Shown here piece by piece: positions 36,258 through 44,672 of a stretch of DNA of 46,247 nt. Each line of letters begins with the position of its first letter. The stretch's first letter is position 1. Both the position numbers and the translations under genes were made by a program. Source of the DNA: CAYXTW01 sp964452645 (GTDB lineage Bacteria > Zixibacteria > MSB-5A5 > GN15 > PGXB01); the NCBI GenBank assembly GCA_964452645.1, contig CAYVMO010000026.1, positions 1 through 46,247 on the forward strand. The letters run 5' to 3'. Below the pieces are notes generated by a model. It ran no database searches. It worked only from the letters and a program-made list of their open reading frames with translations, and was not told the origin of the DNA.

Positions 36258-37280
36258 ATGAATAAAAAACTAATCATAATTTGTTCGTTATCGATCCTTG
36301 CTCTTGCGACCGTAAGTATGGCTGGATCGGAAAGACGAATGGGAACGGCCGGTGCGCAGGAACTGCGGATTCCGGTAGGTTCTCGCGGCACCGCCACCGG
36401 AGGCGCGATAAGCGCCGATGTCTATGGTACCGAGGCAATATTTTTTAATCCCGCCGGCGTGGGTATGATGCCGGGAACCGAGGTGATGTTCTCGCATCTC
36501 AATTATTTCGCCGATATGGAGTTAAATTATATTGCCCTTACCACTGCGATGGGAGATTTTGGTTCACTTGGTTTTTCGGCAAAGGTCCTCTCTATCGGTG
36601 ATATCATGAAAACGACTTGGGATGCCCCCGATGGGAACGGTGAAATCTACAATCCCAGTATGGCCGTCATCGGCGTTACGTACTCCAAGATCCTAACCGA
36701 TAGGGTAACTTTTGGCGTCACTGGAAAATTTATTAATGAATCGATTGATCTGGTGTCGGCCAAGGGTTTGGCCGCGGATTTTGGCGTTCTTTATAATCCC
36801 CGATGGCATGGTCTGAAACTTGGTTTCGTAGTTAAGAATATCGGCCCGGAAATGAAATTTACCGGAGAGGGGCTTAGTTACCCGGTGCAAGCGACCGGAA
36901 CTTATCCGCAAACCTCACCGGTGAAAACTTTCAGCGCCGAATCGGCCAAGTTCGAGTTGCCGTCGTGGCTGGAATTTTCAGCGGCCTGGGATGCGTACAA
37001 CCAAGACATGCACCGCACAACATTCTTTGGGACTTTTCAAGCGAACAATTTTTCCAAGGACCTATATCGCGGTGGTTTTGAATACGCATATAATGAGCGA
37101 TATTTCATCCGGGGCGGGTATACGCTTGACCAGGATCAGGTTGATTATCTTTACGGATTCACTTTCGGAGCCGGTTTAACCGTCAATTTAGGGGAAACCG
37201 AAGTAACATTCGAATATTCCTGGAATCAGACGGAATTCTTCGATAACAACCAGTACTTTACCGGAAAGATCAATTTCTAA
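36258..37280 (+). CDS. PorV/PorQ-like outer-membrane beta-barrel protein
   Basis: 340 residues from ATG 36258, ten bases after GGGAGG; an in-frame ATG at 36249 is too close to it. Signal peptide 1-22 (cleavage after SMA). The mature protein begins with RRMGTAGAQELRIPVGSRG, followed by GAISADVYGTEAIFFNPAGV, the PorV/FadL-like pattern with the NPAG signature, then alternating strands to the final NF. PorV is the outer-membrane shuttle that delivers cargo with C-terminal sorting domains. It starts 19 bases after the FG-GAP gene and ends at a strong terminator. Other family members are plain porins, so a shuttle role is inference from context. Confidence 0.87.
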   Translation: MNKKLIIICSLSILALATVSMAGSERRMGTAGAQELRIPVGSRGTATGGAISADVYGTEAIFFNPAGVGMMPGTEVMFSHLNYFADMELNYIALTTAMGDFGSLGFSAKVLSIGDIMKTTWDAPDGNGEIYNPSMAVIGVTYSKILTDRVTFGVTGKFINESIDLVSAKGLAADFGVLYNPRWHGLKLGFVVKNIGPEMKFTGEGLSYPVQATGTYPQTSPVKTFSAESAKFELPSWLEFSAAWDAYNQDMHRTTFFGTFQANNFSKDLYRGGFEYAYNERYFIRGGYTLDQDQVDYLYGFTFGAGLTVNLGETEVTFEYSWNQTEFFDNNQYFTGKINF

Positions 37281-37299
37281 GTTCTTTACGCCTCAATTG

Positions 37300-37333
37300 G
37301 GCCGGATAATTTAAATATTATCCGGCCTTTTTT
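37300..37333 (+). terminator. Intrinsic terminator of the receptor-FG-GAP-PorV operon
   Basis: Perfect 11-bp stem GGCCGGATAAT / ATTATCCGGCC (37300-37310 and 37317-37327) with a six-base loop, followed by a six-T run. It lies 20 bases after the stop codon of the PorV-like gene. Confidence 0.95.
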
Positions 37334-37440
37334 ATTTTCAGTGTTTAAAACTGATCCGGGATATAACTTTTAATCGTTTACAAGTGACCTAAAATATATA
37401 TTATCTTTGATTATTACATAATTCAACGAAATATGATTGT

Positions 37441-38316
37441 ATGAAATTCAGTTTCGTAATTTTGGCCATGGTTATAGTATTTATCGGATGCGGGGATAAG
37501 TACTACAATAATCGTATCCAGGATAGCAACGACGATAAATACCTGCCTCTGATCGAATCGGAACCATCGCTTTCGCCCGATCGTAATTATATTTACTATA
37601 TCACTGTTGATACTGCCGATAATCTTAACAGCGGGATTTATCGGGCCGCCGTCGCCAATCCGATTCGGCAAAAATTGATGACCGGGATCGATATCCATTC
37701 GCCTTCGCTCGGATTCGATAATAATACTGTCGCCTACCTGGATGATTCGGGGAAGATTTATTATTACAATTTGGATGGTCAGACGACCGATACTTCCACC
37801 GTCGATGAACATTTTGAATCTATTTTCTATATCAGCGACAACAAATTGCTTGCTCATCGCGGCGACACGGGTGGTCAAAACGACTCGATATTTTTAATTG
37901 ATAATACCGGTCAGGTTACTTATCTCGTGGATGGATGGGATCCGACGTACTATGCCAAGGATACATTCATATATATATATTCGGGCGATGATAGCAGTTA
38001 TTGTATTTTAAGAAATAATATAATTTCTTATTCGCAGCCTGAAACACTGTTTACTATTTCATCTTTTCCGGCGATACCGCGCTGGCCCTCAATGGATCGC
38101 CAACTCAATCGTTTGACTTATTGCCTGTTCTGGGCGGATCAAAGATTTATCTATTCTGCTAAAGCTTATGAGACCGGTTTTAATTTTGTGGATAGTTCCG
38201 ACTATCCCAAACCACTCATTTTGGGAAATGATTTAATAATTTATACCGGCTGGAATGGCCGCCTTTATAAATCCGATTTCCTCGGCACACAATTTGAATT
38301 GTTTACTAAACCATAA
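37441..38316 (+). CDS. PD40-type beta-propeller lipoprotein
   Basis: 291 residues. Lipoprotein signal MKFSFVILAMVIVFIGCGDK with Cys17 in a FIGC lipobox. The rest consists of propeller-type strands: SPDRNYIYYI, GFDNNTVAYLDDSGKIYYYN, then regularly spaced similar units to the end. The fold resembles the outer part of the kinase at 494. No catalytic motif is seen. No strong ribosome site precedes the ATG; the reading is supported by the signal peptide. It has its own transcription unit behind the terminator at 37300. Likely a surface or periplasmic binding protein. Confidence 0.8.
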   Translation: MKFSFVILAMVIVFIGCGDKYYNNRIQDSNDDKYLPLIESEPSLSPDRNYIYYITVDTADNLNSGIYRAAVANPIRQKLMTGIDIHSPSLGFDNNTVAYLDDSGKIYYYNLDGQTTDTSTVDEHFESIFYISDNKLLAHRGDTGGQNDSIFLIDNTGQVTYLVDGWDPTYYAKDTFIYIYSGDDSSYCILRNNIISYSQPETLFTISSFPAIPRWPSMDRQLNRLTYCLFWADQRFIYSAKAYETGFNFVDSSDYPKPLILGNDLIIYTGWNGRLYKSDFLGTQFELFTKP

Positions 38317-39250
38317 CCATTAAAATTGGCAGATAAATCTTATTTTAATTCAAATTGCTACAGATTTGCGATTTTTCCGACCTTATAATAGTCGGTTTCA
38401 GCAAGATTTACCCAACTTGGCTATTCGTTTAAACAGTAACGCATGAGAGCCCAGTTAGCTCATTTTTTTTAACATATCATTATGAATGACAGTTTTGATT
38501 TGCCTTTCTGATTGCAGCGAAAATGATTATTTCTGGAAGTAGAAAAGTGGTTGATTTCGTAACTTATTTCTTGCCGGTTGATTCGAAAATACTTCAGGCA
38601 ATCATTCTATCTAATTGCATAACAGTGGATTATATTATGGCGAGCCTTTATTGAAGATCTTCGAACTTTTTTAAGGGACGTGGCATGAAATTTAATATTC
38701 GATTTGCATCACATTTAATACGAAGTGATAAAATATTATGCCTAAGCAATACAATGACTTAGTAATAAAGTTTTAAAATAAGTCTAAAACTTGTTGGAGA
38801 ATCCATAGTCAAATGGGTGATTTTGTCTATCATTTTTAATTTATTCCGGAGATAACGATTAAAATATGGCCCAATTGTATTGGCAACATTTACAATATGT
38901 TTATCCTTAATTCCATGTATACTCCTTGGTTTTGAATTCATAAATATAATTAAGATCAACTCCCAATTCTATGTCCACTATGCGAGATTAAAGGGCGTAG
39001 AATGGCATTCGGATTAAGATATTCTCTTTGGGTGGCGCATAGTAAGCACAAATACAATCGGTCCGAGCATTGCCAACCCGGGATGCTTGTCCTTAACGGA
39101 GAACTCCCAACTTTAAGCGATATCAATATATTAGAGAGGAGATAAGCGGGAGAGGGTAAAATGCCTATCGGAATGCCGCTGGTAAACGAAAAAACGAAGT
39201 CTTAATTTCAGGAAATATCTATCCACATTTTCTGAAGATATATTATTTGC
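38317..39250. other. Long gene-free stretch left of the aminomutase operon
   Basis: About 930 bases. A 5-bp hairpin (CCGAC-GTCGG, near 38380-38398) followed by TTTC could be a weak terminator. A 14-codon frame with a GAGAGGG site (about 39163-39207) ends before the promoter at 39251 and is too short to judge. A minus-strand frame at 38759-38959 has no ribosome site and no family resemblance. I see no recognised riboswitch class. Confidence 0.45.
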
Positions 39251-39278
39251 TTGACAGGAAAACATACTGGCTTATTCT
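39251..39278 (+). promoter_or_regulatory. Sigma-70-type promoter of the aminomutase operon
   Basis: TTGACA (39251-39256) and TATTCT (39273-39278) are 16 bases apart. A start near 39285 gives a leader of about 40 bases including AGGAGG at 39312-39317, before the ATG at 39325. Confidence 0.65.
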
Positions 39279-39324
39279 ATAAGTATTGATAATTACCGCA
39301 GCCTTGTTTGCAGGAGGAATCAAT

Positions 39325-40605
39325 ATGCCGACAATCAATGATCCCGAGCACCCGATGTATGTACCAGAAGGGAACAGAAAGATCGCACAGGAGCGGGCAA
39401 ATATATATGTGGAGATGATTTCCGATTACCTGGCGGTGAAGGACACAATTCCGACGGGGCGCAATTGTCAGGCGCAAATTCAGGAAAGCAAGAAGAAAAT
39501 CCTTAAGGTCCTGAACGGATCCGAAGAGGATTGGGGCAATTGGAAATGGCATCTAAAACATTCCATCCGTGATACTGAAATTCTTGCCAAGATTATATCA
39601 CTGACCGAAAGTGAAAAAAGAGATATTGAGAAAACGACTTCTCAATTTCGCTGGAGTGTGTCGCCTTACTATGCCAGTCTCATGGATCCGGAGGATCGCG
39701 AATGCCCTATTCGTCGGCAGTCCGTACCAACGATTCAAGAATACTTGAGTAAGGAGGATACCGAAGACTACTATGCAATTATTTATAACTCGCCGGCACC
39801 TTTAATTACCCGGCTTTATGCCGACCGCATCATTATCAATGTCACCAACATGTGCGCCGTTTTTTGCCGGCATTGCTTGCGCAAGAAGGACATCGCCTAC
39901 CGTGACGAGGTTTATCCGCAGGAGGATATCACCGCCGCGATTGACTATGTTGCCCGTTCGCCGGAAATCCGTGATGTACTTCTCACCGGGGGCGATGCTC
40001 TCATGCTACCCGACGGGCGCCTGGATACAATCATTTCCCGGTTGGAGAACATACCACATGTGGAAATCATAAGGCTGGGATCCCGGATGCTGGCGACGTT
40101 ACCGCAAAGAATAAATCAGGGACTTTGTGAAATGCTCGCCCGACATCATCCTGTTTATATCAATACACAATTCAACCATCCAAAGGAAATAACAGCAGAT
40201 GCGGAGCAGGCCGTTGATCAACTTATCAGATCCGGAGTTCTTGTTGGTAACCAGTCGGTGCTTCTCAAGGGTATTAACAATGACATACATGTTATGAAAA
40301 AACTCGTCCAGGAGTTGTTAAGAATCCGGGTGCGGCCTTACTATATTTTCAACTGCAAAAAACTTCAGGGAATTCGGCATTTCCGCGCTCCGGTCGCGGA
40401 TGGCTTGAATATTATGGAGAATCTGCGCGGCTTCACATCGGGGCTGGCGGTACCGACTTTTATTATCACCGCACCCGAGGGAAGGGGCAAAACCCCAATG
40501 GCGCCAACATATCTCCTCAACCCGAACAGGAAAGGCAAGCTCCTTTTTAGAACCTGGGGGGGGTATGTATGTGAATATGAAGATGAAGTTCCGGACATGG
40601 AGTAG
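39325..40605 (+). CDS. KamA-family radical SAM aminomutase, probably glutamate 2,3-aminomutase-like
   Basis: 426 residues from ATG 39325 with AGGAGG in place. The S-adenosylmethionine cluster motif is CAVFCRHC (Cys177, 181, 184). The PLP-binding lysine is Lys389 in GRGKTP. Residues 215-300 (DVLLTGGDALML, YINTQFNHPKEI) are typical of KamA enzymes. Lysine 2,3-aminomutase holds its substrate amine with two aspartates (Asp293 and Asp330 in the Clostridium enzyme). By my alignment these are Lys345 (IFNCKKLQG) and Thr382 (FIITAPEG) here. The known glutamate 2,3-aminomutase has Lys and Asn there. I therefore predict L-glutamate, or another acidic or neutral amino acid, as substrate and a beta-amino acid as product. 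It is followed by two peptidase/ligase genes. Confidence 0.88.
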   Translation: MPTINDPEHPMYVPEGNRKIAQERANIYVEMISDYLAVKDTIPTGRNCQAQIQESKKKILKVLNGSEEDWGNWKWHLKHSIRDTEILAKIISLTESEKRDIEKTTSQFRWSVSPYYASLMDPEDRECPIRRQSVPTIQEYLSKEDTEDYYAIIYNSPAPLITRLYADRIIINVTNMCAVFCRHCLRKKDIAYRDEVYPQEDITAAIDYVARSPEIRDVLLTGGDALMLPDGRLDTIISRLENIPHVEIIRLGSRMLATLPQRINQGLCEMLARHHPVYINTQFNHPKEITADAEQAVDQLIRSGVLVGNQSVLLKGINNDIHVMKKLVQELLRIRVRPYYIFNCKKLQGIRHFRAPVADGLNIMENLRGFTSGLAVPTFIITAPEGRGKTPMAPTYLLNPNRKGKLLFRTWGGYVCEYEDEVPDME

Positions 40606-40797
40606 CACATCATAGACAACCAGAATAAAAAAGTCGGGAAAGAACTATCCGTGTCTGATTTCACAATTGATTTTAAAACGACCGTACATTTCTTCCGATG
40701 GCATTTGCGAGCGGCGGCGATATCTATAATATTATCCAGGGACGCCGGCTTGATAAAATATCCCGGCTTCGAATCGGAATAGCTGCGAGCTTAACCT

Positions 40798-41949
40798 ATG
40801 TCGAGAGAAAAGATCATTTCCTTTATTAAAAGCCATAGTCGGGAACAAATAGAATTCATCATTGATCTGTGTAACCAGAATAGCTATTCCTACAACAAGC
40901 GCGGGACGGATAGTGTCGCCGAGATAATCGTCCATCAACTCGATCCACTCTTCCGGTATCATGATGTCGTGGATCAGAACGAAGTAGGGTGTCATCATAT
41001 ATTGCGGAGTCATAAATCAGGACAGGCCATCTATCTGGTCGGGCATATGGACACCGTATACGCGCCGGATCATGAATCCCAGACATGCCGTAAAGAGGGG
41101 GAACTTCTCTATGGCCCGGGTACCAGCGATATGAAAGGTGGAATCGGGATAATAGTTTACGCTCTCAAGTCATTGCATCATATTGATGTCCTGCAGCGCA
41201 TGAATATAACCCTGATTCTCAACAGTGACGAAGAACTTGGCTCCGTAACATCGCGACCTTTATTCGAAAGGGAACTGCCAAACGCCAAATTGTGCCTGGT
41301 GGCTGAATGTGCGGGACCGAATGGTGAGGTCGTGGTATCCCGCAATGGAAAGATCGGAGCCAGGATTGACTGCTACGGTGAGGATCGTCATATCTCAACT
41401 GTTGCCGACAGGAAGGCCAGTGCGGTTCTTGAACTTGCCCATCAGATCATCGCCCTTGAGGAACTAAATGCGTCATTTCCCGATGTGGGTATAAACGTCG
41501 GCAAGATAGAAGGCGGGCTCGGTTCATCAACTATCGCGGGACATGCCGCCGCGCAAGTAGACATTAGATGGGTCAACGAGGAGTATCGTCCAATGTTGCT
41601 CGAATCTATAGAAAGAAGCCTGTCGGAGCATAATCAGCCCGGATGTCAATCTCGATTCACGATTCTAAACTCACGTCCCGCCATGCCGATCAATATAAAG
41701 ACTGAAAGACTCTTCAAACGGATTCAAGAAACGGGTCGTGGTCTTGGGCAGGTCGTTAATTCCGAACATCGTCGGGGAACCTCTGATGCCAATTTCTTCG
41801 GTGCTGCCGGCATACCCACTATCGATGGATTTGGGCCCAAAGGAGACAGGGAACATACTTCCGAGGAGCATATCGAGATTGCGAGTCTCAAAGAAAGAAC
41901 TGCTTTACTTGCAAATGTTCTAATCGACCTATTTATGAAAAATGAATAA
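40798..41949 (+). CDS. M20-family zinc metallopeptidase, intact active site
   Basis: 383 residues, cytosolic (no signal). All M20 active-site residues are present: His83 and Asp85 (GHMDTV), Asp111 (GPGTSDMKGG), catalytic Glu145 and Glu146 (SDEELGS), Glu170 (VAECAG), and His353 (REHTSEEH). His198 is in the lid domain. It resembles glutamate carboxypeptidase/ArgE/DapE enzymes that hydrolyse peptide or acyl-amino-acid bonds. The 192 bases after the aminomutase gene contain no clear terminator, and it is 24 bases from the ATP-grasp/M20 gene, so the three are probably co-transcribed. No good ribosome site precedes the ATG. Substrate unknown; a peptide containing the product of the aminomutase is the obvious guess. 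Confidence 0.9.
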   Translation: MSREKIISFIKSHSREQIEFIIDLCNQNSYSYNKRGTDSVAEIIVHQLDPLFRYHDVVDQNEVGCHHILRSHKSGQAIYLVGHMDTVYAPDHESQTCRKEGELLYGPGTSDMKGGIGIIVYALKSLHHIDVLQRMNITLILNSDEELGSVTSRPLFERELPNAKLCLVAECAGPNGEVVVSRNGKIGARIDCYGEDRHISTVADRKASAVLELAHQIIALEELNASFPDVGINVGKIEGGLGSSTIAGHAAAQVDIRWVNEEYRPMLLESIERSLSEHNQPGCQSRFTILNSRPAMPINIKTERLFKRIQETGRGLGQVVNSEHRRGTSDANFFGAAGIPTIDGFGPKGDREHTSEEHIEIASLKERTALLANVLIDLFMKNE

Positions 41950-41973
41950 AAAGGTGAAGGAAAAAAGGAATTC

Positions 41974-44145
41974 ATGAAAGTCGCCGTTATTTATAATAAG
42001 ATGGAAGTCCAGGATTCGGACGTTATCAATATCTTCGGCAAGCTAACCAAAGAACGTTATGACCCAAAGATAGTTGAAATCGTGGCTTCGGCTTTAGAGA
42101 AAGGTGGCCATAACGTTCGAACCATTGAAGGCAATATGCAGGTTATCGACGAACTCCAGAATTTCATGCCCCGGGTTGTTTCGGGAGAGCTTCCCGGCAT
42201 GGTGTTCAATATGGCCTACGGAATCCAGGGGCAAAGTCGCTACACTCACATCCCGGCTTTACTTGAAATGATTGGTATTCCGTACGTTGGATCGAATCCT
42301 GCCGGCCACGCGGTTGCCCTGGACAAGGTGATGTCGAAGATGGTCTTCCTGCAGCACGATCTTCCCACGCCTGCATTCTGGCTCTCTTCCGGAGCCGGCG
42401 AGGACTTTAAGCATATTCGCTTTCCGGCCATTGTCAAACCCAAGATGGAAGCTGTATCGTTCGGGCTACGCATGGTCTATAATGAGGAAGAATTACGTGA
42501 TGCCGTACAGGAGATTATACGCGAATTTCAGCAACAGGCTCTGGTGGAAGAGTTTATCCCCGGCCGCGAATTCGGTGTGGGGCTTCTGGGCAATGGACCT
42601 TCTCTCGAGACACTTCCCATTGTGGAAATTGATTTTGGAGAAGACCCCAACGGCTACCAATCCCTGGATGATAAAATGCATCACCCTCGTAAAAAGATCT
42701 GTCCCGCTTCCATCACGACGGAGGTTTCCGAGAACCTGCGAACACTTTCTCGGCGGGCGTTTGAATCCCTGGGATTGTCCGATTTCGCCCGGGTCGATTT
42801 CCGCATGGACGCCCAAAATAATTTGTATATACTCGAGATAAACTCGATGGCAAGCCTGAACCTCACAGGCTCTTTTGTTCAAGCCGCCAAAGTATCCGGC
42901 TTGGATTTCTCCGACCTGGTTAATCGAATTCTGGAGGTGGCGGCAGTTCGCTATTTCGGTGAAGCTGTTGCTGTTGTCGAAAAGAAGAGCCCGCCAATCA
43001 GGAAAAAGGCGGAACCACTCCCCGTCAGTGTCCGCCGCTATCTGAGGAGTCATCTGCCCGCTTTCGTTAATACGCTGGAAAAAATGGTTACTATTAATTC
43101 ATTTGTACATAATATAGAGGGCGTTAATATCATGGGAAACCTCGTATCACAGGAATTCCTCGAAATGGGCTTCTTACGAAAGGTCTATCCGCAGGTCGAT
43201 GTGGGAGACATTCTTTATTTCACCAATCACTCCGATGCGCAGAACGATATCCTGCTGCTCGGTCACCTCGATACGGCATATGACTATCAGAATTTCGTAC
43301 CTTTCCATGAAGAACACGGAAAAATCATTGGCTCGGGCGTTGCTGAAAGTAAAGGAGGTTTGGTGATTATCCTATCTGCCCTGCGATCGCTTTACTTTGC
43401 TCATAAGCTCAAAAATATCCGTTGTGGAGTATTGCTTACATCGGATGACACGATCGGCGGACCATTCAGCCAAAAACTGATCGAGGAAATTGCATTGAAA
43501 TCGAAGTGCGTGGTGGGGACAAAGTATTGTGATCAGGCAGGTGGCATTGTAACCTCATGTGCGGGTCTGGAGGAATACCATATTATGATCGCAAACTTCA
43601 AGAGTCCGGGAAAAGGATCTGCCTCCGACCTGATCAGCAGCGTGTGTCAAAAGGCCATTGAGTTGCGCAAATTGAGTCGCCCGAAGGAAGGCATTACCGT
43701 CAGTATCAGCTCCATGAACGCGCAGAAAAATCCCGGAAGAGTTTCGGATCACGCGACGATAATTATCACAGTCAGTTACATGGATAAAAAACGAATTATA
43801 AAACTGGACAAGCAGGTCCGGGCAATTGCAGAGAAAGGTGCCAATAATAAGATGCAGGCGCAGGTCCGTGTCGGTATGCGTCGCCTTCCGGTAACAGCGA
43901 CCAGAGCCAGTCTGGAGTTTTTCGAAAAGGTCAGGTTGCTTGCGAAGGGACTTGAAGTACGAGTGAATAAGGCACATCGTGAAGCATCGTCCGACACCTG
44001 CTACGTACCCGCTGCAGTACCAGTCCTGGGAGGCTTCGGACCCATAGGCGGCAATCGCTTATCTCCCCATGAATTTATTGTCCGAGATAGTCTGATTGAC
44101 CGCTCTGCCCTTCTGGCCCTCGTTATTCACGATTCTCAGACATAA
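41974..44145 (+). CDS. Ddl-like ATP-grasp ligase fused to a catalytically degenerate M20 domain
   Basis: 723 residues in one frame. Residues 1-325 are an ATP-grasp ligase of the D-alanine-D-alanine ligase type: IPYVGSNPAGHAVALDK at 102-118, KPKMEAVSFG at 155-164, VEEFIPGREFGVG at 191-203, and the metal-binding end FARVDFRM...ILEINSM at 271-292. Residues about 350-723 have the M20 fold, but only His431 and Asp433 (GHLDTA) of the metal set survive. The others have become Glu458 (for Asp), Asp492 and Thr493 (for Glu-Glu), Thr516 (for Glu) and Leu696 (for His). The M20 half is likely inactive as a peptidase. AAGGA precedes the ATG. Ligases of this family join amino acids, so with the aminomutase a beta-amino-acid dipeptide is a plausible product. 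Confidence 0.88.
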   Translation: MKVAVIYNKMEVQDSDVINIFGKLTKERYDPKIVEIVASALEKGGHNVRTIEGNMQVIDELQNFMPRVVSGELPGMVFNMAYGIQGQSRYTHIPALLEMIGIPYVGSNPAGHAVALDKVMSKMVFLQHDLPTPAFWLSSGAGEDFKHIRFPAIVKPKMEAVSFGLRMVYNEEELRDAVQEIIREFQQQALVEEFIPGREFGVGLLGNGPSLETLPIVEIDFGEDPNGYQSLDDKMHHPRKKICPASITTEVSENLRTLSRRAFESLGLSDFARVDFRMDAQNNLYILEINSMASLNLTGSFVQAAKVSGLDFSDLVNRILEVAAVRYFGEAVAVVEKKSPPIRKKAEPLPVSVRRYLRSHLPAFVNTLEKMVTINSFVHNIEGVNIMGNLVSQEFLEMGFLRKVYPQVDVGDILYFTNHSDAQNDILLLGHLDTAYDYQNFVPFHEEHGKIIGSGVAESKGGLVIILSALRSLYFAHKLKNIRCGVLLTSDDTIGGPFSQKLIEEIALKSKCVVGTKYCDQAGGIVTSCAGLEEYHIMIANFKSPGKGSASDLISSVCQKAIELRKLSRPKEGITVSISSMNAQKNPGRVSDHATIIITVSYMDKKRIIKLDKQVRAIAEKGANNKMQAQVRVGMRRLPVTATRASLEFFEKVRLLAKGLEVRVNKAHREASSDTCYVPAAVPVLGGFGPIGGNRLSPHEFIVRDSLIDRSALLALVIHDSQT

Positions 44146-44291
44146 GACATCGACTGCGCGGGGGCAAATAATCCGGAGCCGAAGAATAAAGGTTTTTGAT
44201 AATAGACAGTCAATCCCCGTCCTTAAGGCAATAACGCATGGATGATTTCATTTAATCCCCGAAGTCTACCTAAAATATTTTCTCATAAAAT
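44146..44291. other. Short spacer between the ligase gene and repeat copy B
   Basis: No terminator or gene is seen in these bases. Together with the repeat copy B that follows, the gene-free stretch before the tRNA is about 345 bases. Confidence 0.4.
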
Positions 44292-44513
44292 TCGATGTTC
44301 ACTATCATAATTAATGAGCATGAAGAGTAGCGAGAATTCGGCATTCTCGCATCCAATAATAAAATAACGCTCCATTTTGGTCAGGCGCAATTGATAAGTT
44401 TAATCCTTTTCCATATTTAACAATTCTTTATTTTTAGAAGATGTCATCGGCCTCCCTTTGTATCTTATTGAATAACAATAGGTTGCGAAATGGCGTCCCC
44501 AAGGGGATTCGAA
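44292..44513 (-). repeat. Direct repeat copy B: downstream flank and 3' end of the intact tRNA-Glu
   Basis: About 220 bases matching 27763-27985 closely (a few substitutions and small indels by eye). It contains the inverted repeat GCGAGAAT-N5-ATTCTCGC (about 44329-44350) downstream of the tRNA, which may end its transcript. It also has a 15-codon minus-strand frame (44400-44447) behind AAAGGGAGG, with the same translation, MTSSKNKELLNMEKD, as in copy A. The right end is the 3' end of the tRNA itself. Confidence 0.85.
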
Positions 44514-44568
44514 CCCCTGTTGCCGCCGTGAAAGGGCAGTGTCCTAGACCGGGCTAGACGATGGGGAC
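44491..44568 (-). tRNA. tRNA-Glu(TTC)
   Basis: 78 bases including an encoded 3' CCA (44493-44491). The acceptor stem GTCCCCA/TGGGGAC is complete, the T-arm is AGGGGTTCGAATCCCCT, and the anticodon loop CTTTCAC has TTC at 44532-44530. Overall sequence is close to the standard bacterial tRNA-Glu. A strong promoter lies 20-45 bases upstream. The 3' end is duplicated in decayed form at 27965. Confidence 0.97.
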
Positions 44569-44585
44569 GCTAACTTTCCGCGGCA

Positions 44586-44613
44586 AGTATAATACTTTTT
44601 ACCTGTCTGTCAA
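44586..44613 (-). promoter_or_regulatory. Sigma-70-type promoter of tRNA-Glu
   Basis: On the minus strand, TTGACA (44613-44608) and TATACT (44591-44586) are 16 bases apart. The predicted start is about 11 bases before the tRNA 5' end. Confidence 0.85.
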
Positions 44614-44672
44614 CCGAAATAATCGGAGAAAATTATTCCAATTTTAACGTGGCGTCAGGCTATTATTGACCG

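Noticed and set aside
38759..38959. 66-codon minus-strand frame in the spacer
   Set aside because: No ribosome site, no recognisable domain, and AT-rich composition like the surrounding non-coding DNA.
39130..39250. Possible riboswitch upstream of the aminomutase
   Set aside because: A short stem (AGCGG with CCGCT) can be drawn, but no conserved core of any riboswitch class I know is present, and it lies upstream of the predicted promoter at 39251.
27763..44568. Integrase or transposase for the tRNA-Glu island
   Set aside because: No frame in or next to the segment resembles a tyrosine or serine recombinase or a transposase.
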